A stretch of 64,000 nucleotides of DNA from Histomonas meleagridis. Lineage: Eukaryota; Parabasalia; Tritrichomonadida; Dientamoebidae. Made by a program: the position numbers and the translations under genes. Positions 40,522 through 50,770 of this stretch are shown one piece after another; position 1 is the first letter of the stretch; the number at the start of each line of letters is the position of its first letter. Location of the stretch: the NCBI GenBank assembly GCA_020186115.1, contig WSYJ01000183.1, positions 1 through 64,000 of the forward strand, in the 5' to 3' direction. The notes under the pieces are model-generated. The model saw only the letters and a program-made list of their open reading frames with translations, searched no databases and had not been told where the DNA came from.

Positions 40522-40920
40522 TAGTAAATAAATGAATACATTATCGCATTTGAACATTGAAACCCATTTCTTCAGCTGAAACATAATGTTCGATTTGGAG
40601 CTGATGATGTCCATTTTGAAATTGTGTCCTGTGAAGCTGTCGGTTGTGTGGGCAAACGTTATCCTGATAAACATGTTAGATAACGTAGAAAATTCATTCA
40701 TTTCATTGGTGTTGGAATTGAGAACATTTGGTGAACTGAGGTGATTGGGTGTGGTTTACATCCGGAATGTGGGGGTCCCCAGAAATTCATAGCACACTCA
40801 GTAAATTTTCAAAATAACGATAAATGTTTTGAATACCGAACCACGGGTACATGTTATGTATCGTCAATGTAAAGTACTTATTTCCCAAAACTGGAAATAT
40901 TGAGAACACTATACATATAA
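40522..40920 (-). pseudogene. Fragment duplicated from the Rab3GAP-like gene
   Basis: Plus-strand text at 40672-40737 (GATAACGTAGAAAATTCATT, GTGTTGGAATTGAGAACATT) matches 42938-43003 in the gene at 41570-43441 with a few differences, in the same orientation. The flanks match only weakly. It is a short decayed copy with raised C+G, lying between the MRH-type gene and an ankyrin relic. Confidence 0.55.
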
Positions 40921-40939
40921 GCAGATTGATACGGTGAAA

Positions 40940-41165
40940 TACTTTTTGAACAAGAAGGAATTGATTCTAATGCAAATAATATATATGTGTTTTATTTGAT
41001 GTTTATTTTAATAATTATTTATTTCAATATATTATATGGAAATTATAAAAATTATATAAAGTAGCACTTATTTATGCATCTCAAAATGATCATGTAGATA
41101 TAGTTAGAATACTTCTTGAACAAGAAGGAATTGATAAAAGTTACATCTCAAAACTCGTCTGAATA
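40940..41165 (+). pseudogene. Ankyrin-unit relic
   Basis: Two partial 170-bp units: EQEGIDSNANN, then the AT-rich spacer, TALIYASQNDHVDIVRILLE-like text (one base lost) and EQEGID at the end. The DUF3447 part is absent. Confidence 0.6.
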
Positions 41166-41569
41166 ATTTGATTTTTATTATACATGAATAATAAATTCAT
41201 TCTCCTAATGTTCATTCTTTTTTCTCTATAAAAATTTTTAATATCACATTCAATAAATTTTTTTAATTTTTATTATATTTAATGAAAAATTATTTGTTGT
41301 TGAATCAAAATTGGAGACTGCAAACAAGTGAAAAAGTTGAATTTTTCAAGCTAAAATGCCAACATTATATAATCTTCTATTAGGGACTATTATACGAGTC
41401 ATTTTAAATTTTAAACAATTATACATGAATTCACTATTATTCTATAATGCCTAGATAAGTTTTTCATTCATTAAAAATTCAAAATTATTTAAATTACATA
41501 ATCAATTTAATATTATTAATAATATATAACCAGTAGAAACTTTAAAATTCTAATTCATGACAACTTTGT
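41166..41569. other. Gene-free stretch
   Basis: Highly AT-rich; nothing is seen besides the 3' flank of the next gene. Confidence 0.5.
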
Positions 41570-43441
41570 TCATTTACTCTGTTCGCAAGTTGCAGTCGCA
41601 ACAATCACATTTTCATTACTTTTAGAAACAAACAATCTATTTGACACGTAAGTATCATTTGTTTGGAAGCTATTCTTTACAATGACTTGTATCGTACACT
41701 TTATTGATCCCTTATGTTTATTTGATATTTTATTCAACATTTTCTTTACTATTTGTCTTCGATCTTTATCTCCGAGTTCACATTTACCTTTTCTAATTAA
41801 TTTATTTAGGAAAAGCGAATCCAATTCATGTTTACTCAAGAAAGAAGTCAATTTAATTTTATATTTTAATAAATTTAACTTTTCATTAATTTCGAAAAAC
41901 TTTTCCAAAATTTCTTTAAACGAAAAAAATTCGAATTGTTTTTTAACCAAATTATATTCGGATTTAATTTCCGACATAACTTCTTTTAAATAATAACTTT
42001 GGTCGGAAATTTTTATTTCATTTATATCCTCAAAAATTAAATATGAAACAAGTTCGATGATATATTCATTCATAGATAAAGTCCTAAACCAATTCAGCAC
42101 AAATTCACATTGCCAAATTGGGTTAAACAAATCATTTAACACTGCTTTAAATATATTTTCGATTATGTTATCATCGATTTGAATTTGTTTATTCCGAATA
42201 ATTCGTTTTATATATTCTAAATTCGGTTCAATGTTTTTAGCTTTACAATTCGATTTATATTTTATTATTATGTCTCGAACTTCATAGATAACATTTAAAT
42301 CGATTTTATTCTTTATTATGATATTGTTCATTATTATTTTGTTTATAATAATATAATGAATCGAACTTAATATGAAATTCGATGTGTTTAAGTTGTTCTT
42401 TAATTTGTTTATATAGAAATTTAATATTTGTAAGTTCTGATATATAATCGGAGAATTTAAATCAATTTCTTCTTCGTTCATATTTTCGATCAAAGTTTTG
42501 TTTCGATAACATTCTTCAAGATAATTACAAAATTTATTCCAAATGTCTTCAAAGTTTTTGTCTAATAAATATAACGAAAGATTAGAAAGTATATTTAAGT
42601 TTGGATTGATAGTAATCGACTTCAAGAAATTGGAACTTTTGATGTTTTTATTGTTTTGTATTGTTTGATGTTTATTGTTATCGTTTTCCATTTGTTCTGT
42701 TATTACTTTTTGTATGAAATCACTCGAAAAATCGAAAATGTAATTAGTTGATATCGATATATAACATTTCGGCGCTTCTTCGAAATTTAACACGGGATAA
42801 TGCTCAGCATTTTGGTTGTCCCATATTCCGCAAACATAAAAATTATATTTCAAATTATGTGTTTGATAATACATTAGGGCAGAATAGGAAATATCAGATT
42901 TGTTCGGACAAAAAGATTCGTTGAGAAGATTTAATATGTTGGATAACGTAGAAAATTCATTCGTTTCATTGGCGTTGGAATTAAGAATATTTAATAAACT
43001 GGAATAATTAGGTATAATATATTTGGCTTGTGTTGAATAAAAAATTGTTCCTGTGTCTTTAATCTCCATACCAATGTAAGAAGAATCTTCTAATTGAATA
43101 AAAAATGGTAGATGAAAATTAGTTGAACGAAATGAAACTGAAAGAGCTGATAAAAGTTCGCGTGAAGATACATCTTCGTTAATGATTTTAACCAAAATAT
43201 ATGGGGTTTGAATCCCAAATAATTGAAATATATTGTCAGAAATATTATTATCAAATAATGACTCAGACTGATGTTCCTTAGTAAAAGGAACATATTGAAT
43301 TATGTAAGATTCATTTTCTTTTATTGAATTAAAGTCCCAAGATTTAAGATCTTCAAAACTTTTAGCTTGATTTTCGAAATTAGTACAACATGTAAAATCA
43401 CTCCAAAGTTTGTCTACATCCTCTTCCTTAAACTTTATCAT
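41570..43441 (-). CDS. Rab3GAP catalytic-subunit-like protein
   Basis: 623 aa. Blocks in order fit RAB3GAP1: LPFFIQLEDSSYIGMEI with a following YSTQAKYIIPNYSSLLNILN (like WLPVFVQ...G and VPSQYTHLSGLLDIF), then NLSLYLLDKNFEDIWNKFCN, and DLNSPIIYQNLQILNFYINK (like DLRxxLxHQKLQMLNxCI), and late an acidic helical part. Rab3GAP1 activates GTP hydrolysis by Rab3 and exchange on Rab18 and works with a second subunit. The protein is shorter than the animal one (about 980 aa). No transmembrane segment. The assignment is by eye from block order and needs a profile search. A fragment is duplicated at 40.6-40.8 kb. Confidence 0.5.
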   Translation of the reverse strand: MIKFKEEDVDKLWSDFTCCTNFENQAKSFEDLKSWDFNSIKENESYIIQYVPFTKEHQSESLFDNNISDNIFQLFGIQTPYILVKIINEDVSSRELLSALSVSFRSTNFHLPFFIQLEDSSYIGMEIKDTGTIFYSTQAKYIIPNYSSLLNILNSNANETNEFSTLSNILNLLNESFCPNKSDISYSALMYYQTHNLKYNFYVCGIWDNQNAEHYPVLNFEEAPKCYISISTNYIFDFSSDFIQKVITEQMENDNNKHQTIQNNKNIKSSNFLKSITINPNLNILSNLSLYLLDKNFEDIWNKFCNYLEECYRNKTLIENMNEEEIDLNSPIIYQNLQILNFYINKLKNNLNTSNFILSSIHYIIINKIIMNNIIIKNKIDLNVIYEVRDIIIKYKSNCKAKNIEPNLEYIKRIIRNKQIQIDDNIIENIFKAVLNDLFNPIWQCEFVLNWFRTLSMNEYIIELVSYLIFEDINEIKISDQSYYLKEVMSEIKSEYNLVKKQFEFFSFKEILEKFFEINEKLNLLKYKIKLTSFLSKHELDSLFLNKLIRKGKCELGDKDRRQIVKKMLNKISNKHKGSIKCTIQVIVKNSFQTNDTYVSNRLFVSKSNENVIVATATCEQSK

Positions 43442-43750
43442 TAAGTAAATATTTACCTAAATTTTTTATTTAAAATATGCCTAGTGATGAAGAAACCGTT
43501 TAAATTCCGGCTCATTTGCAAAATCGAAATATCTTGTTTCCAAGGCATTGGAAATACGAAGAAATCAATATGTGAAATATTTGAAAGTAAAAGTGTATCT
43601 CATCATCATAAACACCGGATGAAAAAGAATTTAATTATCAATCAATGAAGAAAAGCATTAACACAAAGCCATTAGTTGTCTAAAAAAAATAAGAAAATCC
43701 TTCCCGTTTATTATCATATTAATGATGTAATGCAACTAATTAAATTTAGA
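43442..43750. promoter_or_regulatory. Upstream of the Rab3GAP-like gene
   Basis: AAACCGTTTAAATT at about 43492 (AACGGTTT on the coding strand) lies about 50 bp before the ATG at 43441. The rest is AT-rich 3' flank of the CAP gene. Confidence 0.4.
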
Positions 43751-45025
43751 TTATAATTCTGGCGCATCAGCTTCGTCAACTTTCACATTTCGCTTACGAA
43801 GGAAGATGATAACTCCTGTAACTACACCTGCTACCACGACAATGACCACAATACAAATAAGTGCAATTCCGCCACCTGTTTGTGCAAATGGTACATCTTC
43901 TTGTTCGTCATGTACACTTTCTGTATCATGTCCAGGTTCTGGAGTTTCACCTTGAGTTTGAGGAGTTTGAGTATGAGGAACCTGAGTATTTGTTTGAGGA
44001 TTTTGAGTTGGTGTTTGTTGAGTGTTTGTTTTTGTTTGAGGATTTTGAGTTTGAGTTTGTTGAGTGTTTGTTTGTGTTTGAGGATTTTGAGTTGGTGTTT
44101 GTGGAGTCCAAGGGTCAGGATGTTCTGCTAAGATCTTATTGTAATCTTCATCAGACTGCGCATTGTTACAGTTTGTTATCACTGTGAAGTACCGATATTC
44201 ATCGCCATTTGTTCGAACCAACCGAACATGATAAACGGTGTTGTACTGCGGGGTGCCCTTTGTAAATTTTGGCAGAAATCCGACGGTTTTTCGGGGGTTC
44301 CCACTGTCATGCGCATCGTACAGGTCAATCTCCATAGAGAGCTTTGTGGAATTTTCATAGACTTCTAAAGAAGAAAAGTCACTTGCTTTGAGTAACATTG
44401 CTGAAAAAGACCATCTGTAAAATTGATTATGTGGACATGGACCTGGTGGTGGATATGCATAAAAATCAAGACGCTCATCATTTATAATACCCGTTTTTAA
44501 TACTTTCATCGCAGAATATCGACCAATGCTTGCAAACCCAAATGTACCACATTTGGTATTAAGTATTAAAACACGGTGTCCAAGATTATGGTTGTCATTG
44601 TCCTCCATAAAAAGGTCAATATCATATGTTGATGCACCAGATCCAAAGGCAAGATTTGATGTAGAACAAGCTTCATATGCTTCTTGTGAAAAACATCGTG
44701 CTGTTTGTGGTGGGTAGTGAGTAACAGTTCCTAAATAATGACAAACAACACAGCATTTTAACAAATCTTCAGTATATTTCTCATCGTAATTTGCGTCGTT
44801 CTTGAATCCAACAAGCTTACGGAAATAATTTGTGCGGCTAAGAGCTGATTTAGCATCTTCAGGGTTATATGTTTGGATTCCGCACATTGTTTTTGATGTA
44901 TTCTCCCATGGCGGCCAAGGAATATCTCGATCATATTCTTTCTTATAAGCACTGCAGACTTGAGAACGAGTTCTTGCTTCTAATTCGTTAAGTCTGATGA
45001 TAGTTGCGACAAAGAAAAACATCAT
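43751..45025 (-). CDS. CAP/SCP-domain type I membrane protein
   Basis: 424 aa from the ATG at 45025 (a second ATG follows; the TTG before is not a start). A short hydrophobic start (MMFFFVATII) may be a signal peptide. The CAP domain covers about 45-190: ALSRTNYFRKLVGF, LKCCVVCHYLGTVTH, STSNLAFGSG and DNDNHNLGHRVLILN (the GHR..ILN CAP signature). A further domain follows to about 290. A Thr/Gln/Pro/Asn stalk of three imperfect units (about 305-365), one transmembrane helix at about 386-408 and a 15-residue tail end it. CAP proteins are secreted or surface proteins that bind sterols or act in pathogen-host contact. The stalk repeat is the coding side of a minisatellite. Confidence 0.85.
   Translation of the reverse strand: MMFFFVATIIRLNELEARTRSQVCSAYKKEYDRDIPWPPWENTSKTMCGIQTYNPEDAKSALSRTNYFRKLVGFKNDANYDEKYTEDLLKCCVVCHYLGTVTHYPPQTARCFSQEAYEACSTSNLAFGSGASTYDIDLFMEDNDNHNLGHRVLILNTKCGTFGFASIGRYSAMKVLKTGIINDERLDFYAYPPPGPCPHNQFYRWSFSAMLLKASDFSSLEVYENSTKLSMEIDLYDAHDSGNPRKTVGFLPKFTKGTPQYNTVYHVRLVRTNGDEYRYFTVITNCNNAQSDEDYNKILAEHPDPWTPQTPTQNPQTQTNTQQTQTQNPQTKTNTQQTPTQNPQTNTQVPHTQTPQTQGETPEPGHDTESVHDEQEDVPFAQTGGGIALICIVVIVVVAGVVTGVIIFLRKRNVKVDEADAPEL
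43975..44112. repeat. Minisatellite coding the CAP protein stalk
   Basis: About three units of 50-60 bp with GAGGATTTTGAGTTGGTGTT and TGTTGAGTGTTTGTTTGTG on the plus strand. Units stay in frame, so length changes would alter the stalk without breaking the protein. Confidence 0.7.
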
Positions 45026-45671
45026 CAAATCTTGTAATAACGTTATTCAAAATTTTGAATGTCTTTGTGATAAACCGTTATTATGAATTTTCAATGGAGG
45101 CTTTGACTGTAGATTTGCGCAACTCTTGACTTTTCCTGTGAAGTCAAGTCGCTCACAAACTCATTCCCAAAAATCAGGAAGATTTGATGACTTTTGGAAG
45201 GAATTCAATAGTTTATTTTTGTGGATTTTTCATTGGTATGATTAATGCTTTGGAATGAGGCCTCCCAACAACCGACAAACTTTGGAGGTGTATGGTTGAC
45301 AAAAAAAATTGATATTTTGATAAAGTATTTTTCAATCTTTATCTTTTTGTATATAAATTATATATTAAGAATATTAAAATCGTAGGACATATAGCACATA
45401 CGCATTTCCGAAAACCACAATAGATATTTTATTTATATAATAAATATCAAAAATTGTTAAATATGAATATTTGTTATATTTCGATTGTTCTCTTCGTCTT
45501 TTGGTTGTTTGAAATTTTTATTTTTTATTTCTGTGCTTATTTAGTCAGATAACTTATAATTACAAACAAATAACCTCAACGAATCACTTGAATAAAATTT
45601 TTGTGGGAAACAAAAACTCTAACAAATTCGAGTGAACTTTTTTTGGGAAACAAATTCGTTTTTACTTATTT
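45026..45671. promoter_or_regulatory. Gene-free stretch with CAP gene promoter
   Basis: TAAACCGTTATT at 45071 (AACGGTTTA on the coding strand) lies about 45 bp before the CAP start. Beyond 45100 the DNA is AT-rich and empty up to the end of the GBP-like gene. Confidence 0.4.
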
Positions 45672-46661
45672 CTAAATGATAAGAGATACAATTGGCAAAG
45701 CAGAAATTGCAACTTTTCCTAATGTCTTGAAGAACTTTCCTACGCCCTTCTTAAATTTTTGGCTCTTCTTTGAGATTACTTTTGCCTCATTTTTTAATTC
45801 TTCGACGCATTCACTTAACAATGAAGCGCTGTATGCCTTTAACTCACTTCGAATACTTTCGTTTGCATCTGATATAACATAATCACATTTCCGATTAAGT
45901 CTACTTGCAACATCACATGGTAATACATCCGAAGGACTTCCTGACCTATTTTGCATTTCAGTTCTTATTGACATTTTTTCTCTTTCTAATTCCATTCGAA
46001 TCTTTTCCTTGAATTCGCTTTTGAGTTGAATTAATCTTTTGTTCCTTTCTTCTTCAGAAAGTTGATTTAAACTTTTCATATGCTTTTGAATTTGACTTGT
46101 GATATAATCTTCAAGTTTCTTATTAATACTTTCATTAACACTCCCTGAATAACGTGATTTAAATTCATTAATGCAATTATTAGTTATCATATCATTTAAA
46201 TTTCGTGAGATTCGATTTAACTTTTCGAAGTCGCTTCGTTTGATATTATATTCTTGTGCTGTTACTTCATTCTTCATTATAGATTCCGCAATTTGTTTCA
46301 AGCTTTCGATAACTTTCTCTGTGTTTTCTCCAGCTATTTTATGCGCGTTTTGTCCCATTTCGATTAATATACTTTTAGCTTGTGAACGTATGAAATCTTC
46401 AACTTGTTGTCGTGCTGTTTGATTGATATTAGATTGAAGACATATTCGATCGAGTTCAAGTTGACATTCATTTTCTAAGTTACGAATACGACTTTCATTT
46501 AATATTGCGGATTCATCAGTCGATAATATGTTATTAATTTTCTCTTGTGCTATTGCCATTCTTTCGGATATAAAAGATAACATTTTGTCTTCTAAATCTT
46601 TTGTAGTTTTCTTAATTCGCGTTTCTTTTTCTTGTTTAATTACTGTGTTTAATTCATCCAT
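45672..46661 (-). CDS. GBP-like GTPase, C-terminal coiled-coil part
   Basis: 329 aa as an independent frame, starting at an ATG that is in-frame text inside a longer protein. It is charged coiled coil (DLEDKMLSFISERMAIAQEK, EFKEKIRMELEREKMSIRTE) and ends with KKGVGKFF-like basic text and a hydrophobic tip (KVAISALPIVSLII) that could touch membranes, as in atlastins or GBPs. If one A is removed from the 6-base run at 46721-46726 the frame before it reads KVRKIPKEIRNKIDNYIYNK and joins MDELN directly. So this is most likely the rear of the gene at 46699-48213, not a gene of its own. Confidence 0.7.
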   Translation of the reverse strand: MDELNTVIKQEKETRIKKTTKDLEDKMLSFISERMAIAQEKINNILSTDESAILNESRIRNLENECQLELDRICLQSNINQTARQQVEDFIRSQAKSILIEMGQNAHKIAGENTEKVIESLKQIAESIMKNEVTAQEYNIKRSDFEKLNRISRNLNDMITNNCINEFKSRYSGSVNESINKKLEDYITSQIQKHMKSLNQLSEEERNKRLIQLKSEFKEKIRMELEREKMSIRTEMQNRSGSPSDVLPCDVASRLNRKCDYVISDANESIRSELKAYSASLLSECVEELKNEAKVISKKSQKFKKGVGKFFKTLGKVAISALPIVSLII

Positions 46662-46698
46662 TTTACCTATTAACTTATTATATATATAATTGTCAATT

Positions 46699-48213
46699 TT
46701 ATTGCGTATTTCTTTCGGTATTTTTTCTTACTTTTTTCGCTTCTTGTTTAATTTCATCATTTATTTGATGTATTTCAGTATTAATGTTTTCTTGAATTTC
46801 CATAATGATTGAAAAATCAATTTTTTCTTCGGATCCAATTCGATTTAATTCATTAATACAATCATCAGAATCTAATGAACATGACCTTAAAAGTTCACCT
46901 AAATCTGATGATTTACTATTAGTCATAGTTTGTTCTGATTGTTTTTTCTTTGTTTCGATATACGAATTAATTTCATCTTGTAAATGTTTATGTTGTAATT
47001 GTTTCATTTGATCTCTAAGTTCATTAAATATTTTACATTTTGTTGATATTTCATCAGAAATTTTTCGTTTTAATTCTTTATATACATTTGAATCTTTAAC
47101 TTTCCCTTCTTCGATTTTACTATCGAAATCTTCTGTTAATTCTTTAATAATTTTGACGGAGTCTATAATTGGTAATTCAATAATTGTTCCTTCTTTAATT
47201 GATGATTCGATTTCATTAATTTTATTATCAAGTTCTTGAATTTTCTTTTGAATGATTTCTTCAACAATTGGTTTATATTTGTTCTCATAATTTTTATTTT
47301 GCGTATCTTGAAAAATTTGAATAATAACCTGAATGATGTCTTGTTGTTCAGGTAAATTAATTAAATTTTCAAACATTTCACATGCGCTTTCCCAATCAAA
47401 TGTGAATTCTTTTCGTGCTTCTTCAATATGATTTATAAGTCTTTGCGCAAAGATTTTGAACCCAAGATTAAATTCAAACCCTTGTGCCATTATATCCGCA
47501 TTTATATCAATTGGATAAAGTGGAATAAAATCATTATATTGAATCGTATTTTGTATCTTTCTATAGATACTTTTTTTGATTTTTTTCTGATATTTATCAA
47601 ATTTGCCTTTACTTGGTTGATATTTAGGGACATTTCTTACAAGTGCAATTAAATTTTTGCTTAAATCACTTTTTAACGTTCCGCGAATTATAAGATCAAT
47701 TGTTTTGAGAATTTCTTTAATTGTATCTGCTACGCCATTTGAAAAGTTTGTTTCTAACATAGATATAATAACACTGGATAATGCAGCATATGGATAAATA
47801 AGTTGGCTCATAAGATAGTGACCTGCCTGAATTTGACCATCGCCAGCATTAAAACCATCGACAGCATTAAAACCATCAGACCCTTCTGTATCAATAAAAA
47901 ATATTTGAGTTTCGTTGTTTGGAATTATTTCCATTCCAAACTTTTTCCTAAAATCATTATAAGGAAGAGGCCCATAAATAAAAGCGCCAGTAGTTTCTTC
48001 ATCCCTCCCATTACCAACAGCAATACTCTTATCGCCGGTAAGTAATTTTAATGTACTGGACTTACCAATTTGGTATGAACCAAAAATTGTTACAAAAATA
48101 ATTGGCTTTCCTTGTGCTTCCATCATTGCATCTTTGAATTCTTTGAGAACATGCTTAAATTTCCTGTTTATTCCTTTGCCATCGCATATTGTTGTCTTGT
48201 GATGTGGGAGCAT
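46699..48213 (-). CDS. GBP/atlastin-like large GTPase, G domain part
   Basis: 504 aa to a stop just past a frame break. P-loop GSYQIGKS at about 45-52, switch I ETTGAFIY at about 73-80, DTEG at about 108-111 (the GBP/atlastin form of the G3 motif) and LVRNVP in place of the RD motif. These show a dynamin-superfamily GTPase of the GBP/atlastin group, which moulds membranes or coats foreign vacuoles. Residues after about 310 are helical coiled coil. After DTEG there is a six-residue tandem (DGFNAV DGFNAG) from an 18-bp repeat. Without the extra base the whole would be about 846 aa, ending at 45672. TTAAAAAACGGTTATG lies about 60 bp upstream. Confidence 0.8.
   Translation of the reverse strand: MLPHHKTTICDGKGINRKFKHVLKEFKDAMMEAQGKPIIFVTIFGSYQIGKSSTLKLLTGDKSIAVGNGRDEETTGAFIYGPLPYNDFRKKFGMEIIPNNETQIFFIDTEGSDGFNAVDGFNAGDGQIQAGHYLMSQLIYPYAALSSVIISMLETNFSNGVADTIKEILKTIDLIIRGTLKSDLSKNLIALVRNVPKYQPSKGKFDKYQKKIKKSIYRKIQNTIQYNDFIPLYPIDINADIMAQGFEFNLGFKIFAQRLINHIEEARKEFTFDWESACEMFENLINLPEQQDIIQVIIQIFQDTQNKNYENKYKPIVEEIIQKKIQELDNKINEIESSIKEGTIIELPIIDSVKIIKELTEDFDSKIEEGKVKDSNVYKELKRKISDEISTKCKIFNELRDQMKQLQHKHLQDEINSYIETKKKQSEQTMTNSKSSDLGELLRSCSLDSDDCINELNRIGSEEKIDFSIIMEIQENINTEIHQINDEIKQEAKKVRKNTERNTQ
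47841..47876. repeat. 18-bp tandem repeat in the GBP-like gene
   Basis: Two copies of CGnCAGCATTAAAACCAT in a row with one difference. They add six residues just after the DTEG motif, in the switch II region. Confidence 0.85.
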
Positions 48214-48650
48214 AGAGTTATTTAGATTACAGATTGAGGTGGCATTTTTATAATATACACAGTGGCATATATTAAAAAACGGTTATGAGCAATTTTTAAA
48301 TAATTAAACCATGAAAATCATAAAAATTCATTGAATTTGATAATGAATTTATTTTGAAAAAAAAGTGAACCGCCGCATTTTAGCCTTTTTTACCCTTGTC
48401 GAGATTAATCAAGCTAAAAATTGTCCACTTTTTAACACAAATCTGATCGTCTTTTAGGCATGAAAACTGTCCATTTTCCACATGAGACAGAAGGAAAATT
48501 GCGACTGGGAAACACTTTTATTAATAAATCAAGCAATTTTTAGTTAGAATGAAGAAAATTTCCCTAGAACTTTAGGTTTAATAGTCAAAAAATTTGATGA
48601 AAATCCATCCTTTATCTTATGATTTATTTTTTATTCAAATGATATATTAT
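48214..48650. promoter_or_regulatory. Gene-free stretch upstream of the GBP-like gene
   Basis: Besides the AACGG at about 48278 nothing is seen. The stretch 48360-48500 is richer in C and G than its neighbours and holds no frame. Confidence 0.35.
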
Positions 48651-48654
48651 TCCT

Positions 48655-49880
48655 TTGTAATTAAAAATAATAATGTAGATTTATTTTTGAATATTATAAA
48701 AGAAATATGAGCATTTGAAGAGAGTAATAAAATCAAATCCAATATATTTGAGATATTTGGGCAATTTCTTAATAATAAACATACAGATGAATCATCTTTT
48801 CTTCTTGAAGCTATGATTGAACATAATTTTATTGAACCAAACATTGTAAAAAACAACCAGAGTGCTTATTTTGTACATTATATGTCTAAAGATAAATTAG
48901 CAATCTATTTAAGGGATCAATCATTCTTATATACCTTTCCAAATTATGAAGAACTTTCAAAGAATGATTGGGAACTTCATAAAAAATTTTTTTAAAAAGG
49001 AGCTAATCCAAATGAAATTGCAATAATAATTCTAAATGATGAAATCGATTTCAAGAAATATTATCACAAACAAATTTTGATTTTAATCAAATAATCGAAC
49101 CATCACTTCATGAAAGATGTTCATTTATTAAAGATAATGTTTTATTAATTGATTATGCAGGATTTTTTTCTTCAGTTAAATGTTTTAAATATTTACTTAT
49201 GAATGGTTCTGATATAGAAACTGGTAAATATGCTGTTGCAGGTGGAAATAAAGAAATTATTCATTTGTGTGAACAAAATCATTCATCATTTGATGGTGCA
49301 TATGAAACAGCAATTGAGTTTCATCGAAATGATATCTTTAAATATATTTATGAAAATAAATTAAAAGAAATTAATAATTTAGAAGAATTAGAAAAGCTTT
49401 GTATTTTATATCACAACCATGAAATATTTTTATTTTTAATTAAAGAGGGAATGAAAATCAATGATGATATTATTAATGAAGCAGCAATTATTGGAAATAT
49501 TTTTTTAGTTGAATGTTTTCTTAAAGAGCATTCAATTCGGTATGATATTGGTATTTTCAGCAGGAAATATTGAACATGTTGAATATGTTTTAAAACAAAA
49601 AGGAATTGATATTAATGGTAAAGATATTTATTTGTTTTATTTGATATTTATTATAATAATTTGATATTTCAAAATATTATTTGAAAATTATTTAATTTAT
49701 TTAAAACAGCACTTATTAAAGCATCTCAAAATGGTTATACAGAAACAGTTAAATTACTTCTTGAACAAGAAGGAATTGATATTAATGCCAATAATATTTA
49801 TTTGTTTTATTTGAAATTTATTATAATAATTTGATATTTCATAATAATATTTGGAAACTAATTACACAATTGCAGACCAA
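48655..49880 (+). pseudogene. DUF3447/ankyrin gene with stops and frameshifts
   Basis: Third member of the family. Readable parts are NNVDLFLNIIKEI before a stop (about 48708), LLEAMIEHNFIEPNIVK to YEELSKNDWELHKK, a TAA just after it (about 48993), KGANPNEIA, a 4-base loss near 49050, ERCSFIKDN, VKCFKYLLMNGSDIETGKY, HLCEQNHSSFDGAYETAIEF, and two ankyrin units with the AT-rich spacer (49600-49880). Two stops and at least two shifts make it a clear pseudogene, more decayed than the two others. Confidence 0.85.
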
Positions 49881-50770
49881 TTACGATCATATTTAAATTT
49901 AATACAGAGGTTCAACACTCATAATGAAATAAAAATTTTTTAAAATAAAAATATTTTGTTTTTTTCTTGAATAATTATAAAATAAGATATAAAATTAAAA
50001 ACAAAAAAAAATTTAGACAACAAAATTATAAAATATCTTTTTTTTTTTTAATTTTGATATTCAATTAGAATTATCAAATATTTTTTTTTTCATTTGAACT
50101 TTGTTAATGTATCCAAACTTTGTTTTGGAACCGTAAAAGCTATTATCACTTAAAATTAGATAATTAATAATATCAAATAGGTAATGTTCTCTAACGATGG
50201 CTATATTCGGAGCTATTGAACCTTGAATCATCAAACCAGCACAATAAAAAGCACTTTTGTTGTTTGATGAGACTGTTGCTTTTTCTAGAGCCATAATTTT
50301 TCGATGAAACAAACCAACCGATGATCCTTTCTTGTTTAATTAGAAAATGGAACTTAAAGAAAGAAAAAATAAAATTAAAAATTCTAAAAATATAAAGAAA
50401 ATAATTAAAATTAATTTCCAAAATTGAATTCTTTCTATTAATAATAATAGAAAAGATGATTATACACACTATGTATTTATTATTAGAGATCCAATTCATT
50501 TCATTTTATGTGAAACAATAGTTGAACGATGTTATTCATCTGAACATATTTGTTCGATGAAAAGATGAAAATTTGCTCTTGTTTTAACTAAGTTTTCTTA
50601 TATTGTTTGAATTAGCATTAAACAATAGAAGATTGAATTTCTTGTATAATCACAGTTTTTACTCAAGAACTTATGAATAATCATTAAACTTTAATCCAAT
50701 AAATAAATTTTATTTTTTACATGAATACAAAATATCATTTTTTCCATTACAAAAAATAAGTCAATATGTT
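49881..50770. other. Mostly empty stretch with a faint remnant
   Basis: Minus-strand text at 50061-50330 reads MFHRKIMALEKATVSSNNKS and GLMIQGSIAPNIAIVREHYL, with helical, repeat-like character as in Sel1-type proteins, but it is short and partly in a second frame (50191-50499). I treat it as a possible relic. Poly-A/T runs fill the rest. Confidence 0.3.

Noticed and set aside
41682-41993. 103-codon plus-strand frame inside the Rab3GAP-like gene
   Set aside because: It is the antisense shadow of a long, better supported minus-strand gene.
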